64,000 nucleotides of DNA from Porphyrobacter sp. CACIAM 03H1 (GCF_002215495.1 NZ_CP021378.1:2852764-2916763); one strand, 5' to 3'. Shown: positions 1 through 10,860, numbered from the stretch's first letter. The notes: generated from the sequence alone by a model not told the origin. A program made the numbers and translations.

Positions 1-518
1 TCGCCAACCTCCTGTTCCACCCGGCCGTGACCGGCTTTCTCTATGCCGCCCTGCTGGCGGCGATCATGAGCACGATCTCCTCGCAGCTGCTGGTCTCCTC
101 CTCTTCGCTCACCGAGGATTTCTATCGCCTGTTCCTGCGCCGCGACGCCTCGGAGCGCGAGGCGGTGAACATCGGGCGCGTCAGCGTTGCGCTGGTGGCG
201 GCAGCGGCGATGGTGATCGCGGCCGATCCGGAGAGCGAGGTGCTGGGGCTGGTGGCGAACGCCTGGGCGGGCTTCGGCGCGGCCTTCGGCCCGCTCATCC
301 TGCTAGGGCTGACCTGGGACCGGATGACGGGCGCGGGCGCGGTCGCGGGGCTGGTGACGGGCGCGCTCGTCGTCGCAGGATGGATCGCGCTGGGCTGGAA
401 CAAGGCCTTTCTGGGCGGTCCCGGCCTCTACGAGATCGTGCCGGGCTTCTTCGCCGCGCTGGCGGCGATCGTGGCGGTGAGCCTGCTGACCGCCGATCGC
501 AGGCGCGCGGCGCTGTAA
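1..518 (+). CDS. Sodium/solute symporter (PutP-like), C-terminal part
   Basis: This is the C-terminal 171 residues of a sodium:solute symporter (SSS family), most like the Na+/proline symporter PutP. The reading frame is open from base 3, so the start lies upstream of the window. The segment LAAIMSTISSQLLVSSSSL is the conserved SSS helix that follows the sodium site, and three further hydrophobic helices follow it (about residues 58-80, 85-118 and 138-160) before a short basic tail. The protein is an inner-membrane secondary transporter that imports an amino acid or similar solute with Na+. The C-terminal fragment does not fix the substrate, although STISSQLLVSSS is typical of PutP. About 140 bases without a gene follow. 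Confidence 0.85.
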   Translation, partial: ANLLFHPAVTGFLYAALLAAIMSTISSQLLVSSSSLTEDFYRLFLRRDASEREAVNIGRVSVALVAAAAMVIAADPESEVLGLVANAWAGFGAAFGPLILLGLTWDRMTGAGAVAGLVTGALVVAGWIALGWNKAFLGGPGLYEIVPGFFAALAAIVAVSLLTADRRRAAL

Positions 519-658
519 CCGCAGGCGCGGGCGCGGCGAACAGGGCCGTGCGAGGCCCGCGCCGCCCCGCCCTCCGCCCCCGACCGGGACGGAAGCGGGT
601 CTCGCGCCCTTTCCACGGTCCCTGCCTTCGGGCATGATCGCGGCGGGGAGGACAGGAC

Positions 659-1054
659 ATGGCGGTTTCGGACAAGGCAGGTCCGCGGGTGACGGGGCTC
701 GGCGGGGTCTTCTACGTGGTGCGCGATCCCGAGGCGACCCGCGCGTGGTACCGCGAGACGCTGGGGATCGACGGCCCCTACGGCCCGCAGTTCGCCTGGG
801 CCAACGAGCCGCGCGCGCACCCCTACTCGCTGATCAGCCACTTTGCCGACGACCAGTATATCCGGCCCGGCACGGGCGGCTTCATGATCAACCTCAGGGT
901 CGACGACGTGGCCGGCCTTGCCGCCATGCTGCGCGACAAGGGCGTGGAGATCCTCGGCGAGGCGGACGAGGGTTACGGCAAGTTCGCCTGGCTGCTCGAC
1001 CCCGACGGGGTGAAAATCGAGCTGTGGGAGCAGGTCGAGGACAGCCTGCCCTAG
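659..1054 (+). CDS. VOC (glyoxalase/bleomycin resistance) family protein
   Basis: This 131-residue single-domain vicinal-oxygen-chelate protein has a beta-alpha-beta-beta-beta layout. It opens with GGVFYVVRDPEATRAWYRET, the usual first strand and helix, and ends with AWLLDPDGVKIELWE, where the final Glu is the standard metal ligand. Proteins of this size act as lyases, dioxygenases or antibiotic-binding proteins, and sequence alone does not tell which. The start is supported by a GGAGGACAGGAC leader directly before the ATG. It is probably transcribed alone, since the flanking genes are separated by 86-140 bases. Confidence 0.8.
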   Translation: MAVSDKAGPRVTGLGGVFYVVRDPEATRAWYRETLGIDGPYGPQFAWANEPRAHPYSLISHFADDQYIRPGTGGFMINLRVDDVAGLAAMLRDKGVEILGEADEGYGKFAWLLDPDGVKIELWEQVEDSLP

Positions 1055-1140
1055 GGGATTTCCCGGGGGCGATGGTCAATTTTCGCTTAGCCGTCGACGT
1101 TTCCGGCGCGTTAACCATTCCTGCGTGATAATCCATAGTC

Positions 1141-1872
1141 ATGGAACGCAAGGGCAGGATTCGCGCCGGAGCGCTTTTAGCAGCCGCAGCCATGGCGCTG
1201 GCAGGCTGCGGTTCGCTGGTCCCTGGCGGGAGCGGCGGAGCGGCCCCCGCCTCTCCCGGCCAGACCGCCCGTGCGCCAGCGCGGCCCGCGGTGCCGGTCG
1301 CCTCGGTTCAGCAGAGCCTCGCCCCGCGCCCGGGTGACGCGAGCTGCCTTGCCGATCTGGGCGCAAGCGGGGCCCGTTTCGATCCCCTGCCCGACACCTA
1401 TGCCGCGCCGGGGTGCAACAAGCTCGGCACGGTGCAGCTGATGGCGCTGGCGGGCGACCGCGCGCCGCTCAGCGTCGCCAATCTCGGCCCGGTGCAGTGC
1501 CAGGTCGCCAAGGCATTCGGCGACTGGGCGCGCTTCGGGGTGGACCGCGCCGCACGCCAGATCCTCGGCAGCCCGGTGGCGCGCATCGAGACGATGGGAT
1601 CCTACGCCTGCCGCAACGTCGCCGGGACCGAGCGGCTTTCAGCCCACGCCCGCGCGGAGGCGATCGACGTGTCGGGCTTCGTGCTCGCCGATGGCCGACG
1701 CATCGTGCTCAAGCGCGACTGGAACGGCGGCGATGCGGCGACGCGCGAGTTCCTGCGGGTGGTGCATCGCAGCGCCTGCAAGCGGTTCGGCACGGTGCTC
1801 GGCCCGGAATACAACGCCGCGCACGAGGATCACTTCCATCTCGAAGGCACCGGCGCGAAGTTCTGCCGCTGA
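1141..1872 (+). CDS. Extensin-like C-terminal domain lipoprotein
   Basis: This 243-residue protein has a lipoprotein signal (basic start, hydrophobic stretch, lipobox LAGC with Cys23) and then a proline/alanine-rich linker to about residue 65. The rest is an extensin-like C-terminal domain. Conserved landmarks are the Cys/Gly/Pro-rich opening, a central HARAEAIDVSGFVL motif and a terminal HEDHFHLEG motif. The Asp/His pattern resembles that of M15/VanY-type zinc peptidases, so a cell-wall role at the outer face of the membrane is plausible, but bacterial members are poorly characterised. No clear ribosome binding site precedes the ATG. The lipobox position makes this start sensible. Confidence 0.75.
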   Translation: MERKGRIRAGALLAAAAMALAGCGSLVPGGSGGAAPASPGQTARAPARPAVPVASVQQSLAPRPGDASCLADLGASGARFDPLPDTYAAPGCNKLGTVQLMALAGDRAPLSVANLGPVQCQVAKAFGDWARFGVDRAARQILGSPVARIETMGSYACRNVAGTERLSAHARAEAIDVSGFVLADGRRIVLKRDWNGGDAATREFLRVVHRSACKRFGTVLGPEYNAAHEDHFHLEGTGAKFCR

Positions 1873-2115
1873 CGCAGCACGGAGGGGATTTCCTGCCGCA
1901 AGCGCTCAGGGCCTGAGCCCCCCCGACCACCCCGCTAACCGGCCCTTGGAGCCGACCGCCTCGCGCTCGTGTCGCAAAACAGGGGAACGGCGACCCCTTG
2001 ACCGAAGGCCGGGCCCTGAGGGCCACCTCGGGGGAGAAACCTCCATCGTCCGGACCTGCCGGCGGCCGCGGTCCGAAACGGGGGCGGACGGACCGCCGGA
2101 CTGCCGCGCGTCAGT

Positions 2116-2736
2116 TCACGCGCGCAGCTTCGGTTCGAGTTTCGCTTCCAGCTTCAGGCGCACCGCTTCGGCCGCGTGGCGCGCGCCGAGCTTGGTCATC
2201 ATGTTGGCGCGGTGGATCTCGACGGTTCGGGGGCTGATGTCGAGTTCGCGCGCGATCGCCTTGTTGCTGCTGCCCTCGGCCAGCCAGTCGAGCACTTCGC
2301 GTTCACGCTGCGAGAGGGTCGAGATGCGGTCCCGCGCCTCGATCATGCGGCGGCGGGCGGCGCCGAACTGTTCGGCCTCCTTCTCGATGCGCAGCAGGCA
2401 GCGGGTGAAGCGTTCCGGATCGAGCGGCAGGGCGAGATAGTCGAGGGCGCCGGCCTTGATCGCCTCGACGATGCGGCCCGGGCGCGGCTGGATGTCGACC
2501 GCGATCAGCGGGAGCCAGATGCCGAGCCGCCCGAGCCGGTCGAGGATCATGCCGACCCCGCCCTCTTCGGCGGTGTCGCGAGCGATGATGATGCCTTCGC
2601 GCGGCGGATGCACCGCCAGTTCGGAAAGGTCGCCATAGACCTCGCAGTGATGGCCCAGGCCGAAGCCGACTCTGGCCAGTTCGGCGCGTTGACGGCTGCA
2701 AGAGTCGACGAAGTGGAGAGAGGCTTTGCGTGTCAT
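2116..2736 (-). CDS. FixJ/LuxR-type response regulator with divergent receiver
   Basis: This 206-residue regulator has an N-terminal receiver-like domain (about 1-125) and a C-terminal LuxR/FixJ helix-turn-helix (about 140-200; LSQREREVLDWLAEGSSNKA, then ISPRTVEIHRANMMTKL). The receiver is divergent: an Asp sits near the expected phosphorylation site in IIIARDTAEEGG, but the following sequence lacks the usual Met-Pro. No histidine kinase is adjacent. It lies just downstream of the Anbu gene on the same strand, across a 142-base gap rich in inverted repeats. The gap contains AACCCAT-T-ATGGGTT, a possible operator for this gene. Its targets are unknown. Confidence 0.8.
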   Translation of the reverse strand: MTRKASLHFVDSCSRQRAELARVGFGLGHHCEVYGDLSELAVHPPREGIIIARDTAEEGGVGMILDRLGRLGIWLPLIAVDIQPRPGRIVEAIKAGALDYLALPLDPERFTRCLLRIEKEAEQFGAARRRMIEARDRISTLSQREREVLDWLAEGSSNKAIARELDISPRTVEIHRANMMTKLGARHAAEAVRLKLEAKLEPKLRA

Positions 2737-2753
2737 GCAACGGTGTCTGCTCT

Positions 2754-2768
2754 AACCCATTATGGGTT
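2754..2768. promoter_or_regulatory. Short palindrome upstream of the FixJ-like regulator
   Basis: Seven-base arms AACCCAT and ATGGGTT flank a single base, 18 bases upstream of the regulator's ATG. The position fits an operator or promoter-overlapping autoregulatory site. This is inferred from symmetry and position only. Confidence 0.35.
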
Positions 2769-2784
2769 TCACGCAGGAGCGCCG

Positions 2785-2858
2785 CCAATCCGGAGGATTT
2801 ACCATCTCCGGAAAGGATCATCCCTTTGAAGTAAAAGGAAATCTTATCTCCGGATTGG
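2785..2858. repeat. Structured AT-rich intergenic inverted repeats
   Basis: Eleven-base perfect arms CCAATCCGGAG (2785-2795) and CTCCGGATTGG (2848-2858) enclose smaller nested hairpins: CCGGAG/CTCCGG at 2790-2811 and CCTTT/AAAGG at 2823-2838. The nonamer ATCTCCGGA also occurs twice in direct orientation (2804-2812 and 2846-2854). The region is much less GC-rich than its surroundings. It lies just 3' of the Anbu gene and 5' of the FixJ-like gene, so it could terminate the first, regulate the second, or both. Confidence 0.5.
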
Positions 2859-2878
2859 AGCGATATGGGGCCCGTGTC

Positions 2879-3625
2879 CTAAGCGTCGTTGCCGAACTTG
2901 TACGGAGGGAGCGAATGGAACGCGGACCTCAGGGCATTGCCCCAACCCGATGAAATTGCATCGAAATATTCGTCCTCGGCGGTGACGCGGTGCTCATGCA
3001 AAGGTTTGAAGCCGTCCCTGCCGATCACCAGCAGATCGAGCGGCAATCCGACCGAAAGATTTGCCTTCAGAGTCGAATCAAAGCTTACCATCAACAACTT
3101 GACCGCTTCCTCGAAGCTCATGTCCCGCTCGTAGCCGCGGATCAGGATCGGGCGGCCGTATTTGGTCTCGCCGATCTGGAAGAAGGGCGTGTCCCAGCTC
3201 GCCTCGATGAAGTTGCCCTCCGGGTAGATCATGAACAGCCGCGGCTGCATGCCGGCGATCTGCCCGGCGACGATCATCGTCGCGGTGAAGCGGCCCTTGC
3301 CTCCGTCGCCGTTGGCTCGCTGCACTTCCTCGATCGTCCCGCGCAGGATGCGGCCGATCTCGGTCGCGACCTGGAACATGGTGGTGCCCTTGAGCAGGCA
3401 GTTCTCGCGTTCCGAGGGAGCCTTTGTGCGCTCCTCGAGCTGGCTGATCACCGCCTGGGTGGTGGCAAGGTTGCCCGCGGTCATCACCGCGATCATGCGC
3501 TCCCCCGGCACGCTCCAGTGGAATAGCTTGCGAAAGGTCGAGATGTTGTCGACGCCGGAATTGGTGCGCGTGTCGCTCATGAGCACAAGCCCCTTCTCGA
3601 GCACCATGCCAACGCAATAGGTCAT
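2879..3625 (-). CDS. Anbu proteasome-like peptidase (ancestral beta subunit)
   Basis: This 248-residue Ntn-hydrolase is of the Anbu type. It starts MTYCVGMVLEKGLVLMSDTR, so removing Met exposes Thr as the catalytic N-terminal nucleophile. An Asp in the SDTR motif and a Lys in STFRKLFHW occupy the proteasome Asp17/Lys33 positions. Anbu proteins form ring or lock-washer assemblies related to HslV and 20S beta subunits, and their substrates are not settled. The gene is last in a four-gene cluster (ATP-grasp, alpha-E, transglutaminase-like, Anbu) on the minus strand, the canonical Anbu context, 87 bases after the transglutaminase-like gene. The length is normal for the family. Confidence 0.92.
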   Translation of the reverse strand: MTYCVGMVLEKGLVLMSDTRTNSGVDNISTFRKLFHWSVPGERMIAVMTAGNLATTQAVISQLEERTKAPSERENCLLKGTTMFQVATEIGRILRGTIEEVQRANGDGGKGRFTATMIVAGQIAGMQPRLFMIYPEGNFIEASWDTPFFQIGETKYGRPILIRGYERDMSFEEAVKLLMVSFDSTLKANLSVGLPLDLLVIGRDGFKPLHEHRVTAEDEYFDAISSGWGNALRSAFHSLPPYKFGNDA

Positions 3626-3712
3626 GCCGTGTCCTTTTCCTCGCCCCGCGGTCCGTCCGCCGCCCTAGCCCCAAGACGGCGCTAGCGCAAAATCGCCGGG
3701 CGGTCTGTCCGA

Positions 3713-4570
3713 TTATTGGTTCGACTGGCCCTGGCTCTGGCTCTGGCCCGCGGCGGGCTGCGCCTCGACCGCGACGCCGACCGTCAGGCGCTGGTCGGAC
3801 GCGCCGATACTGATTCCGGTGACGGGGGCGGCATCGCGGTAGTCGCTCCCCGTGGCGACGCGGACATAGCGCGGATCGGGCGAGATGCCGTTCGAGACGT
3901 CGAAGCCGACCCAGCCCAGCCCCTCGACATGGGCCTCGGCCCAGGCATGGGTCGCCTCCTGCTCGATGCGGTCGTCCATCAGGAGGTAGCCGCTCACATA
4001 GCGCGCCGGAATGCCGCTCGCCCGCGCGGCGCCGATGAAGATGTGCGCATGATCCTGGCACACCCCCGCGCCGTGCCCGATCGCTTCCTCGGCGGTGGTG
4101 GCCGAATGGGTGCGGCCGGCTTCGTAGACGATGCGCTCGCGGATCGTCGCGGAGAGCGCGTGGAGATAATCGAGCGGCGCGTCGGATGCGGCGGCGGGCA
4201 CCTCGCGCAGCAGGGCGCGCAGCTTCGCACCCGGGCGGGTCAGGGGGGTCTGGCGCAGAAAGCTCCACAGCGGCAGGTGGCCCGAATGGCGGCCGATCAC
4301 CCCGGCATTGTCCTCGGTCTCGACCAGCCCTTCGCAGGTCACCGTCACCTCGCGCGCGCCGGGGGCGAGGCTGACGAGGGTGACGTGGTTGAAATGCTGG
4401 TCGTCGTAGTGGAGCTCGGCGCGGGCGTTGTCGAAGCGCATCTGCCAGTCGATCACGCGCTGGCCCTGCGTCTCCTTGGGCGTCAGCCGCAGCCGCTGGA
4501 GCGCGTGCACCACCGGCTCGCTGAAGGCGTAGTGGGTGGTGTGGCGGACCTGGAGTTTGAGCTTGCTCAT
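3713..4570 (-). CDS. Transglutaminase-like protein of the Anbu cluster
   Basis: This 285-residue protein has a bacterial transglutaminase-like N-terminal beta domain (about 1-90; it begins with KLQVRHTTHYAFSEPVVHAL). A papain-fold transglutaminase core (about 140-235) follows. The catalytic triad is visible: Cys in GAGVCQDHAHIF, His in EATHAWAEAHV and Asp in GWVGFDVSNG. Cytoplasmic proteins of this kind are thought to act as proteases or amide-modifying enzymes. The ATG overlaps the stop of the alpha-E gene (ATGA), so the two are translationally coupled. The C-terminus is a low-complexity Gln/Ser/Gly run (QSQSQGQSNQ). The same frame stays open further upstream by chance; the overlap and the domain boundary fix the start. 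Confidence 0.9.
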   Translation of the reverse strand: MSKLKLQVRHTTHYAFSEPVVHALQRLRLTPKETQGQRVIDWQMRFDNARAELHYDDQHFNHVTLVSLAPGAREVTVTCEGLVETEDNAGVIGRHSGHLPLWSFLRQTPLTRPGAKLRALLREVPAAASDAPLDYLHALSATIRERIVYEAGRTHSATTAEEAIGHGAGVCQDHAHIFIGAARASGIPARYVSGYLLMDDRIEQEATHAWAEAHVEGLGWVGFDVSNGISPDPRYVRVATGSDYRDAAPVTGISIGASDQRLTVGVAVEAQPAAGQSQSQGQSNQ

Positions 4571-5511
4571 GCGTGGAACCGGTAATCCCCCGCGATCGCC
4601 CCGGCGATGGCGTTGTTGCGGGCGAGGAAATCGACGAGGAATTCGTGCAGGCCCTGGTCGAAGATCTCGTCCACGGTGAGGTGGCTGATGCGGGTGTCGG
4701 CATCGCGCATCAGCGCCACCGCCTCGCCCTCGACGCCGTGGGTCCGGGCGAGCGCGGCGAGGCAATCGCGCAGGGCATTGCGGCAGAAGGCGAGGCTTCT
4801 CGGGAAGCGTTCGTCGAGCACCACGAACTCGACGATCCCGCGCGCCTCGATCTGCCCGGCGTTGAGCCAGGAATAGACCCGCGCCCCCGCGACCGAGCGC
4901 AGCACCTGTTCCCACTGTCCGGTATCGAGGCTGGAGCCGACATAGGAGAGCGAGGGGAGCAGCAGGAAATACTTCATGTCGAGAATGCGCGCGGTGGAAT
5001 CGGCGCGCTCGATGAAGGTGCCGGCGCGGCTGAAGTGGTAGCCCTCGTCGCGCAGGATCGAGCCGTCGAAGGCGCCGTGGACCTGCGTGCCCGCGCGGCG
5101 GATCGCGGCGAGCACCTCGCCCACCATCGTCTGCCCGACGGGGCGCGCGAGCAGCCGGTCGAGCCGCATCCAGTTCTCGTTGACCGCCTCCCACACGTCG
5201 GAGGAGATGTTGATCCGCGCCGCCCGCGCATTGGCGCGCACCGCCCCGATCATCGCGCGGACATTGCCGGGGTTGGACGGCCCGCGCAGCACGAAGTTCC
5301 ACACCGACAGCCCGTCATAGCCGTCATGCGTCGCATCGAAGGCCTGCTGCAGCCCCAGCGTCGCGATCACCGAACGCCATTCGGCCTCGGCGGTCACCAC
5401 GTCGCGGGTCAGCGCCATCCGCAGCGCCGCCTCGAGCAGGCGCGCGGTATTCTCGGCCCGCTCGAGATAGCGGAACATCCAGAACAGGCTGTTGGCGGTT
5501 CTCCCGAGCAT
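4567..5511 (-). CDS. Alpha-E domain protein (DUF403)
   Basis: This 314-residue all-helical protein begins MLGRTANSLFWMFRYLERAE, the hallmark of the alpha-E family. Alpha-E proteins nearly always occur with a circularly permuted ATP-grasp enzyme, and often with a transglutaminase-like protein and Anbu, exactly as here. Comparative-genomic work has proposed that these modules make or modify peptides, but no reaction has been established. The gene starts one base after the ATP-grasp stop and overlaps the transglutaminase-like gene by four bases, so the three are tightly co-transcribed. No signal peptide is present. Confidence 0.92.
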   Translation of the reverse strand: MLGRTANSLFWMFRYLERAENTARLLEAALRMALTRDVVTAEAEWRSVIATLGLQQAFDATHDGYDGLSVWNFVLRGPSNPGNVRAMIGAVRANARAARINISSDVWEAVNENWMRLDRLLARPVGQTMVGEVLAAIRRAGTQVHGAFDGSILRDEGYHFSRAGTFIERADSTARILDMKYFLLLPSLSYVGSSLDTGQWEQVLRSVAGARVYSWLNAGQIEARGIVEFVVLDERFPRSLAFCRNALRDCLAALARTHGVEGEAVALMRDADTRISHLTVDEIFDQGLHEFLVDFLARNNAIAGAIAGDYRFHA

Positions 5512-5512
5512 G

Positions 5513-6943
5513 TCAGTCCTTCAGCACCCAGGTGTCCTTGGTGCCGCCCCCTTGCGAGGAGTTGACCACCAGCGACCCCTTCTTGAGCGCCACCCGGGTG
5601 AGCCCGCCCGGGGTGATGTCGATCCCTTCCGGGCTGACCAGCACGAAGGGCCGCAGGTCCACGTGCCGCGGCGCGAGGCCCTTGGCGGTGTAGATCGGGC
5701 AGGTCGACAGGGCGAGCGTGGGCTGGGCGATGTAGTTCTCGGGCTTGGCGACGAGTTTCTCGCGGAAGGCGGCGATCTCGCGCTTCGACGAGGTCGGGCC
5801 GATCAGCATCCCGTAGCCGCCCGAGCCGTGGACCTCCTTCACCACCAGTTCGGCGAGGTTGTCGAGCACATAGGCGAGGCTGTCCTTGTCGGCGCAGCGC
5901 CAGGTCTGGACATTGGGAAGCAGCGGCCGCTCGCCGGTGTAGAACTCGACGATCTCGGGCATGAAGGAATAGATCGCCTTGTCGTCGGAAATGCCCGTGC
6001 CCGGCGCATTGGCGATGGTGATCCCGCCCGAGCGGTAGACGTCCATGATGCCCGGCACCCCGAGCACGCTATCGGGGTTGAAGGTGAGCGGATCGAGGAA
6101 CTCGTCGTCGACCCGGCGATAGAGCACGTCGATCGGCTGGTAGCCGCGCGTGGTGCGCATCTGCACCCGCCCTTCCACCACACGCAGGTCGCTGCCCTCG
6201 ACCAGCTCGGCGCCCATCTGGTCGGCGAGGAAGGCGTGCTCGAAATAGGCCGAATTGTAGATCCCCGGCGTCAGCACCGCCACGGTCGGCTTGCCCCCGG
6301 TATAGGCGGGCGGCACGCAGGCCGCGAGGCTGCGGGCGAGGCGGCGGGGGTAATTGGAAACGGACTCCACCCCGATCCGGCTGAACAGATCGGGGAACAT
6401 CCCCATCATCGTCTCGCGGTTTTCCAGCATGTAGGAGACGCCCGAAGGCGTGCGGGCGTTGTCTTCCAGCACGAAGAACTCGTCCGGCCCGGTGCGCACT
6501 AGATCGATGCCGACGATGTGCGTGTAGATACCGCCCGGCGGGGTGAAGCCGACCATGTTGGCGAGCCACGCGTCGTTGCCGCGCAGCAGGCGTTCGGGCA
6601 GGCGTCCGGCGCGCACGATCTCCTGCCGGTGGTAGAGATCGTAGAGAAAGGAATTCAGCGCCCGCACCCGCTGCTCGATCCCGCGCGAGAGGCGGCGCCA
6701 TTCGGCGGCGGTGATGATGCGCGGCACCATGTCGAAGGGGATGAGGCGCTCCTCGGCCTCGTTCTCGCCATAGACGTTGAAGGTGATCCCGGTGCGGCGG
6801 AAGGTGTCGTCCGCCTCGCGGTTCTTGCGGCGCATCAGTTCTGGCGGCTGTTCGTCGTACCAGCGGCAATATTCGGCATAGGCCGGGCGCGTGCCGCCCT
6901 CGCCGTCGAACATCTCGTCGAAATTGCTGCCCCGCCCGTGCAT
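5513..6943 (-). CDS. Circularly permuted ATP-grasp protein
   Basis: This 476-residue circularly permuted type 2 ATP-grasp protein (former DUF404/DUF407) is the first gene of the Anbu cluster. Landmarks are FDEMFDGEGGTRPAYAEYC near the N-terminus, the ATP-binding stretch VVKEVHGSGGYGMLIGPTSS and the C-terminal metal-binding segment HVDLRPFVLVSPEGI. Such enzymes are expected to form an amide or peptide bond with ATP; the substrate is unknown. I chose the ATG at 6943, preceded by AAGGG, over an in-frame TTG ten codons upstream. The upstream gap is about 100 bases, so the operon promoter should lie between here and the hydrolase gene. Confidence 0.9.
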   Translation of the reverse strand: MHGRGSNFDEMFDGEGGTRPAYAEYCRWYDEQPPELMRRKNREADDTFRRTGITFNVYGENEAEERLIPFDMVPRIITAAEWRRLSRGIEQRVRALNSFLYDLYHRQEIVRAGRLPERLLRGNDAWLANMVGFTPPGGIYTHIVGIDLVRTGPDEFFVLEDNARTPSGVSYMLENRETMMGMFPDLFSRIGVESVSNYPRRLARSLAACVPPAYTGGKPTVAVLTPGIYNSAYFEHAFLADQMGAELVEGSDLRVVEGRVQMRTTRGYQPIDVLYRRVDDEFLDPLTFNPDSVLGVPGIMDVYRSGGITIANAPGTGISDDKAIYSFMPEIVEFYTGERPLLPNVQTWRCADKDSLAYVLDNLAELVVKEVHGSGGYGMLIGPTSSKREIAAFREKLVAKPENYIAQPTLALSTCPIYTAKGLAPRHVDLRPFVLVSPEGIDITPGGLTRVALKKGSLVVNSSQGGGTKDTWVLKD

Positions 6944-7046
6944 CGACCCTTCGCATCGTCCCCTTAGGTGCAATGCAACAAGTAACCGGAGTTTCGCAAA
7001 AGGGAAGCGGTCACATCACTTTGCGCAAGAATGCTGCGGAGGTGTG

Positions 7047-7883
7047 TCAGGCCCGGGTGGATTCGAGCTCCGCGAGCAACGTGGCGATCACCTGCGGGTC
7101 GTAGGTGAAGCCCATGTGGGTGCAGCGCAGCGGGATCGCGCGGTCGCGCTCGCCCGGGCGGCCGGCGGCGCAGCGCGGGCCGATAACCCCGTCGTTCGCA
7201 CTCCACAGCGCGACTGTCTCGACCGGGGGTTTGACCTTGAGTTCGGCGGCGACCGGGGGGGCGTCGACCGAGTGGCCGGTGATGAACTGGTAAGCGCGCC
7301 ACACGTTGTTCGCGCGGGGGGAGCCGGAGAAGGGCGAGCCCATCGTGATGACCTTCGCCACGGCCTGCGGCTGGCGCTTGGCCATCTCGCGCGCATAGAG
7401 CCCGCCGAGGCTCCAGCCGATCAGCACCACCTTGCGCCCGTGGCGGGCGTGGAGCTGGAGCAGCCGTTCCTCGATCGCGGCGAAGTTCTCGTCCGTCGGC
7501 CCCCAGTTGAAGCCCAGCCCCCAGCGCTTGGCGACATGCCCGGCGCTCTCGAGCTGACGCGCGAGATAGCGCATCCGCATCGGGTGGGTGGCGAAACCGG
7601 GGAGGATCATCGCGACCTGCGGGTTGCTCGTTGCCGCGATCGGCACCGAACGGCGCGGCCGGCGGATCGGTTCGAGCAGCACCTCGGCCTCGCCCAGCAG
7701 GCGCACCAGGCGCGGTTTGCCGGCCTCGAATTCCTCGGGGATGGCCTCGCGCGCCAGGGCGAGACGGCGGGCAAGCTCGGTCGCGGCGTAGGCCTGCTGC
7801 GCCTGCGCGCCAGCCGCGCTCGCCACCGCGATCAGCGGCGCGGGAAGGCGGGGACGGTCAAAGGCGAAGCGCGGCGATGCCAT
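7047..7883 (-). CDS. Alpha/beta hydrolase
   Basis: This 278-residue protein has an alpha/beta-hydrolase core from about residue 88. VAMILPGFATHP provides the oxyanion strand, GWSLGG (Ser158) is the nucleophile elbow, and later Asp (SANDGVIG) and His (CTHMGF) residues complete a likely triad. It resembles lipase/esterase-like proteins that bring a predicted lid helix over a hydrophobic pocket. The substrate is unknown and no signal peptide is evident. The ATG at 7883 is preferred to an in-frame TTG twelve codons upstream. The neighbours are unrelated. Confidence 0.75.
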   Translation of the reverse strand: MASPRFAFDRPRLPAPLIAVASAAGAQAQQAYAATELARRLALAREAIPEEFEAGKPRLVRLLGEAEVLLEPIRRPRRSVPIAATSNPQVAMILPGFATHPMRMRYLARQLESAGHVAKRWGLGFNWGPTDENFAAIEERLLQLHARHGRKVVLIGWSLGGLYAREMAKRQPQAVAKVITMGSPFSGSPRANNVWRAYQFITGHSVDAPPVAAELKVKPPVETVALWSANDGVIGPRCAAGRPGERDRAIPLRCTHMGFTYDPQVIATLLAELESTRA

Positions 7884-7953
7884 GCCTGGCACCAAGCCAG
7901 AACCGCACTGAATGTTCAATGAATTGTCACCATTGTAACAATTCCGACATTTT

Positions 7954-8496
7954 TCACTTCGCCGGAGGACACTCGCCGATCCGCTCGTGCTTGGCGGTGA
8001 ATCGCATCGTGCCCTTGCCCGCGCCGTCGAACTCCATCGCCATCTCGGCCTCGAGATCAGCGCCGGTGGCGGTGGTGGTGCCGGTCATCTCCATCCGCGC
8101 GGCCCGCCCTTGCGCGTTGCAGACCATCACCGCATCGAGCTTGCCGCCCGCCACGTCGAAGCGTTCGTAGCTGCACTCGCCGTCCTGTCCCCGCTTGACC
8201 AGCTCGCCGAAGCCCTTGTCGACCTCGGCCTGGGTGAGGCAATGTTCCGAGGTGGTGGTCAGCCCCGCCCCGTGACCCGCCATCTCGGGCGGCATCCCCG
8301 GGATCTCGAGCCCGGTCATGGTGACGGTGGTCTTGTAGAGGCCCGGCTGCGGGCGCGGCATTTCGTCCCGGGCCTTGTCCGCCGCCTCCTTCATGCTGAC
8401 CTCGCCATTGCCGTCGGCATCGGCGTTCCCGCCCGAACAGCCCGCGACCAGCAGGGCAGCCGCTGCGCTTGCGGCGATGATGGTGATGCGTGTCAT
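7954..8496 (-). CDS. DUF3617-family lipoprotein
   Basis: This 180-residue predicted lipoprotein has a signal sequence ending in LLVAGCSGG (lipobox). The mature part resembles the DUF3617 family seen in sphingomonads: PGLYKTTVTMTGLEIPGMPP, a conserved pair of Cys around SEHCLTQ and GECSYERF, and a final KHERIGECPPAK. The function is unknown; members are secreted or periplasmic. A good AGGAGA ribosome binding site lies ten bases before the ATG. The gene is divergent from uvrB across about 120 bases that should hold both promoters. Confidence 0.75.
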   Translation of the reverse strand: MTRITIIAASAAAALLVAGCSGGNADADGNGEVSMKEAADKARDEMPRPQPGLYKTTVTMTGLEIPGMPPEMAGHGAGLTTTSEHCLTQAEVDKGFGELVKRGQDGECSYERFDVAGGKLDAVMVCNAQGRAARMEMTGTTTATGADLEAEMAMEFDGAGKGTMRFTAKHERIGECPPAK

Positions 8497-8617
8497 GTGC
8501 TCGTCTCCTGCTGCGCTTGTCCCAGCATAACAGCATTCGCTGCCGTTCGTGCCCGAAAAGCGCCAACTGCTGCCGCCCCGCCTTGCACGTCCCCGCTTTG
8601 TTCCCCATAGATGAAGC

Positions 8618-10813
<2,196 letters not shown>

Positions 10814-10860
10814 GCCGAGGGCTTGAACCGCCGTCACAAGCCTGTCACTCCCCTCGGCCC

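Noticed and set aside
6944-6973. Longer start (TTG) for the ATP-grasp gene
   Set aside because: The ATG at 6943 has an AAGGG site and a normal family N-terminus.
8497-8617. SOS box for uvrB
   Set aside because: No GTTC-N7-GTTC or similar direct repeat was found in the gap.
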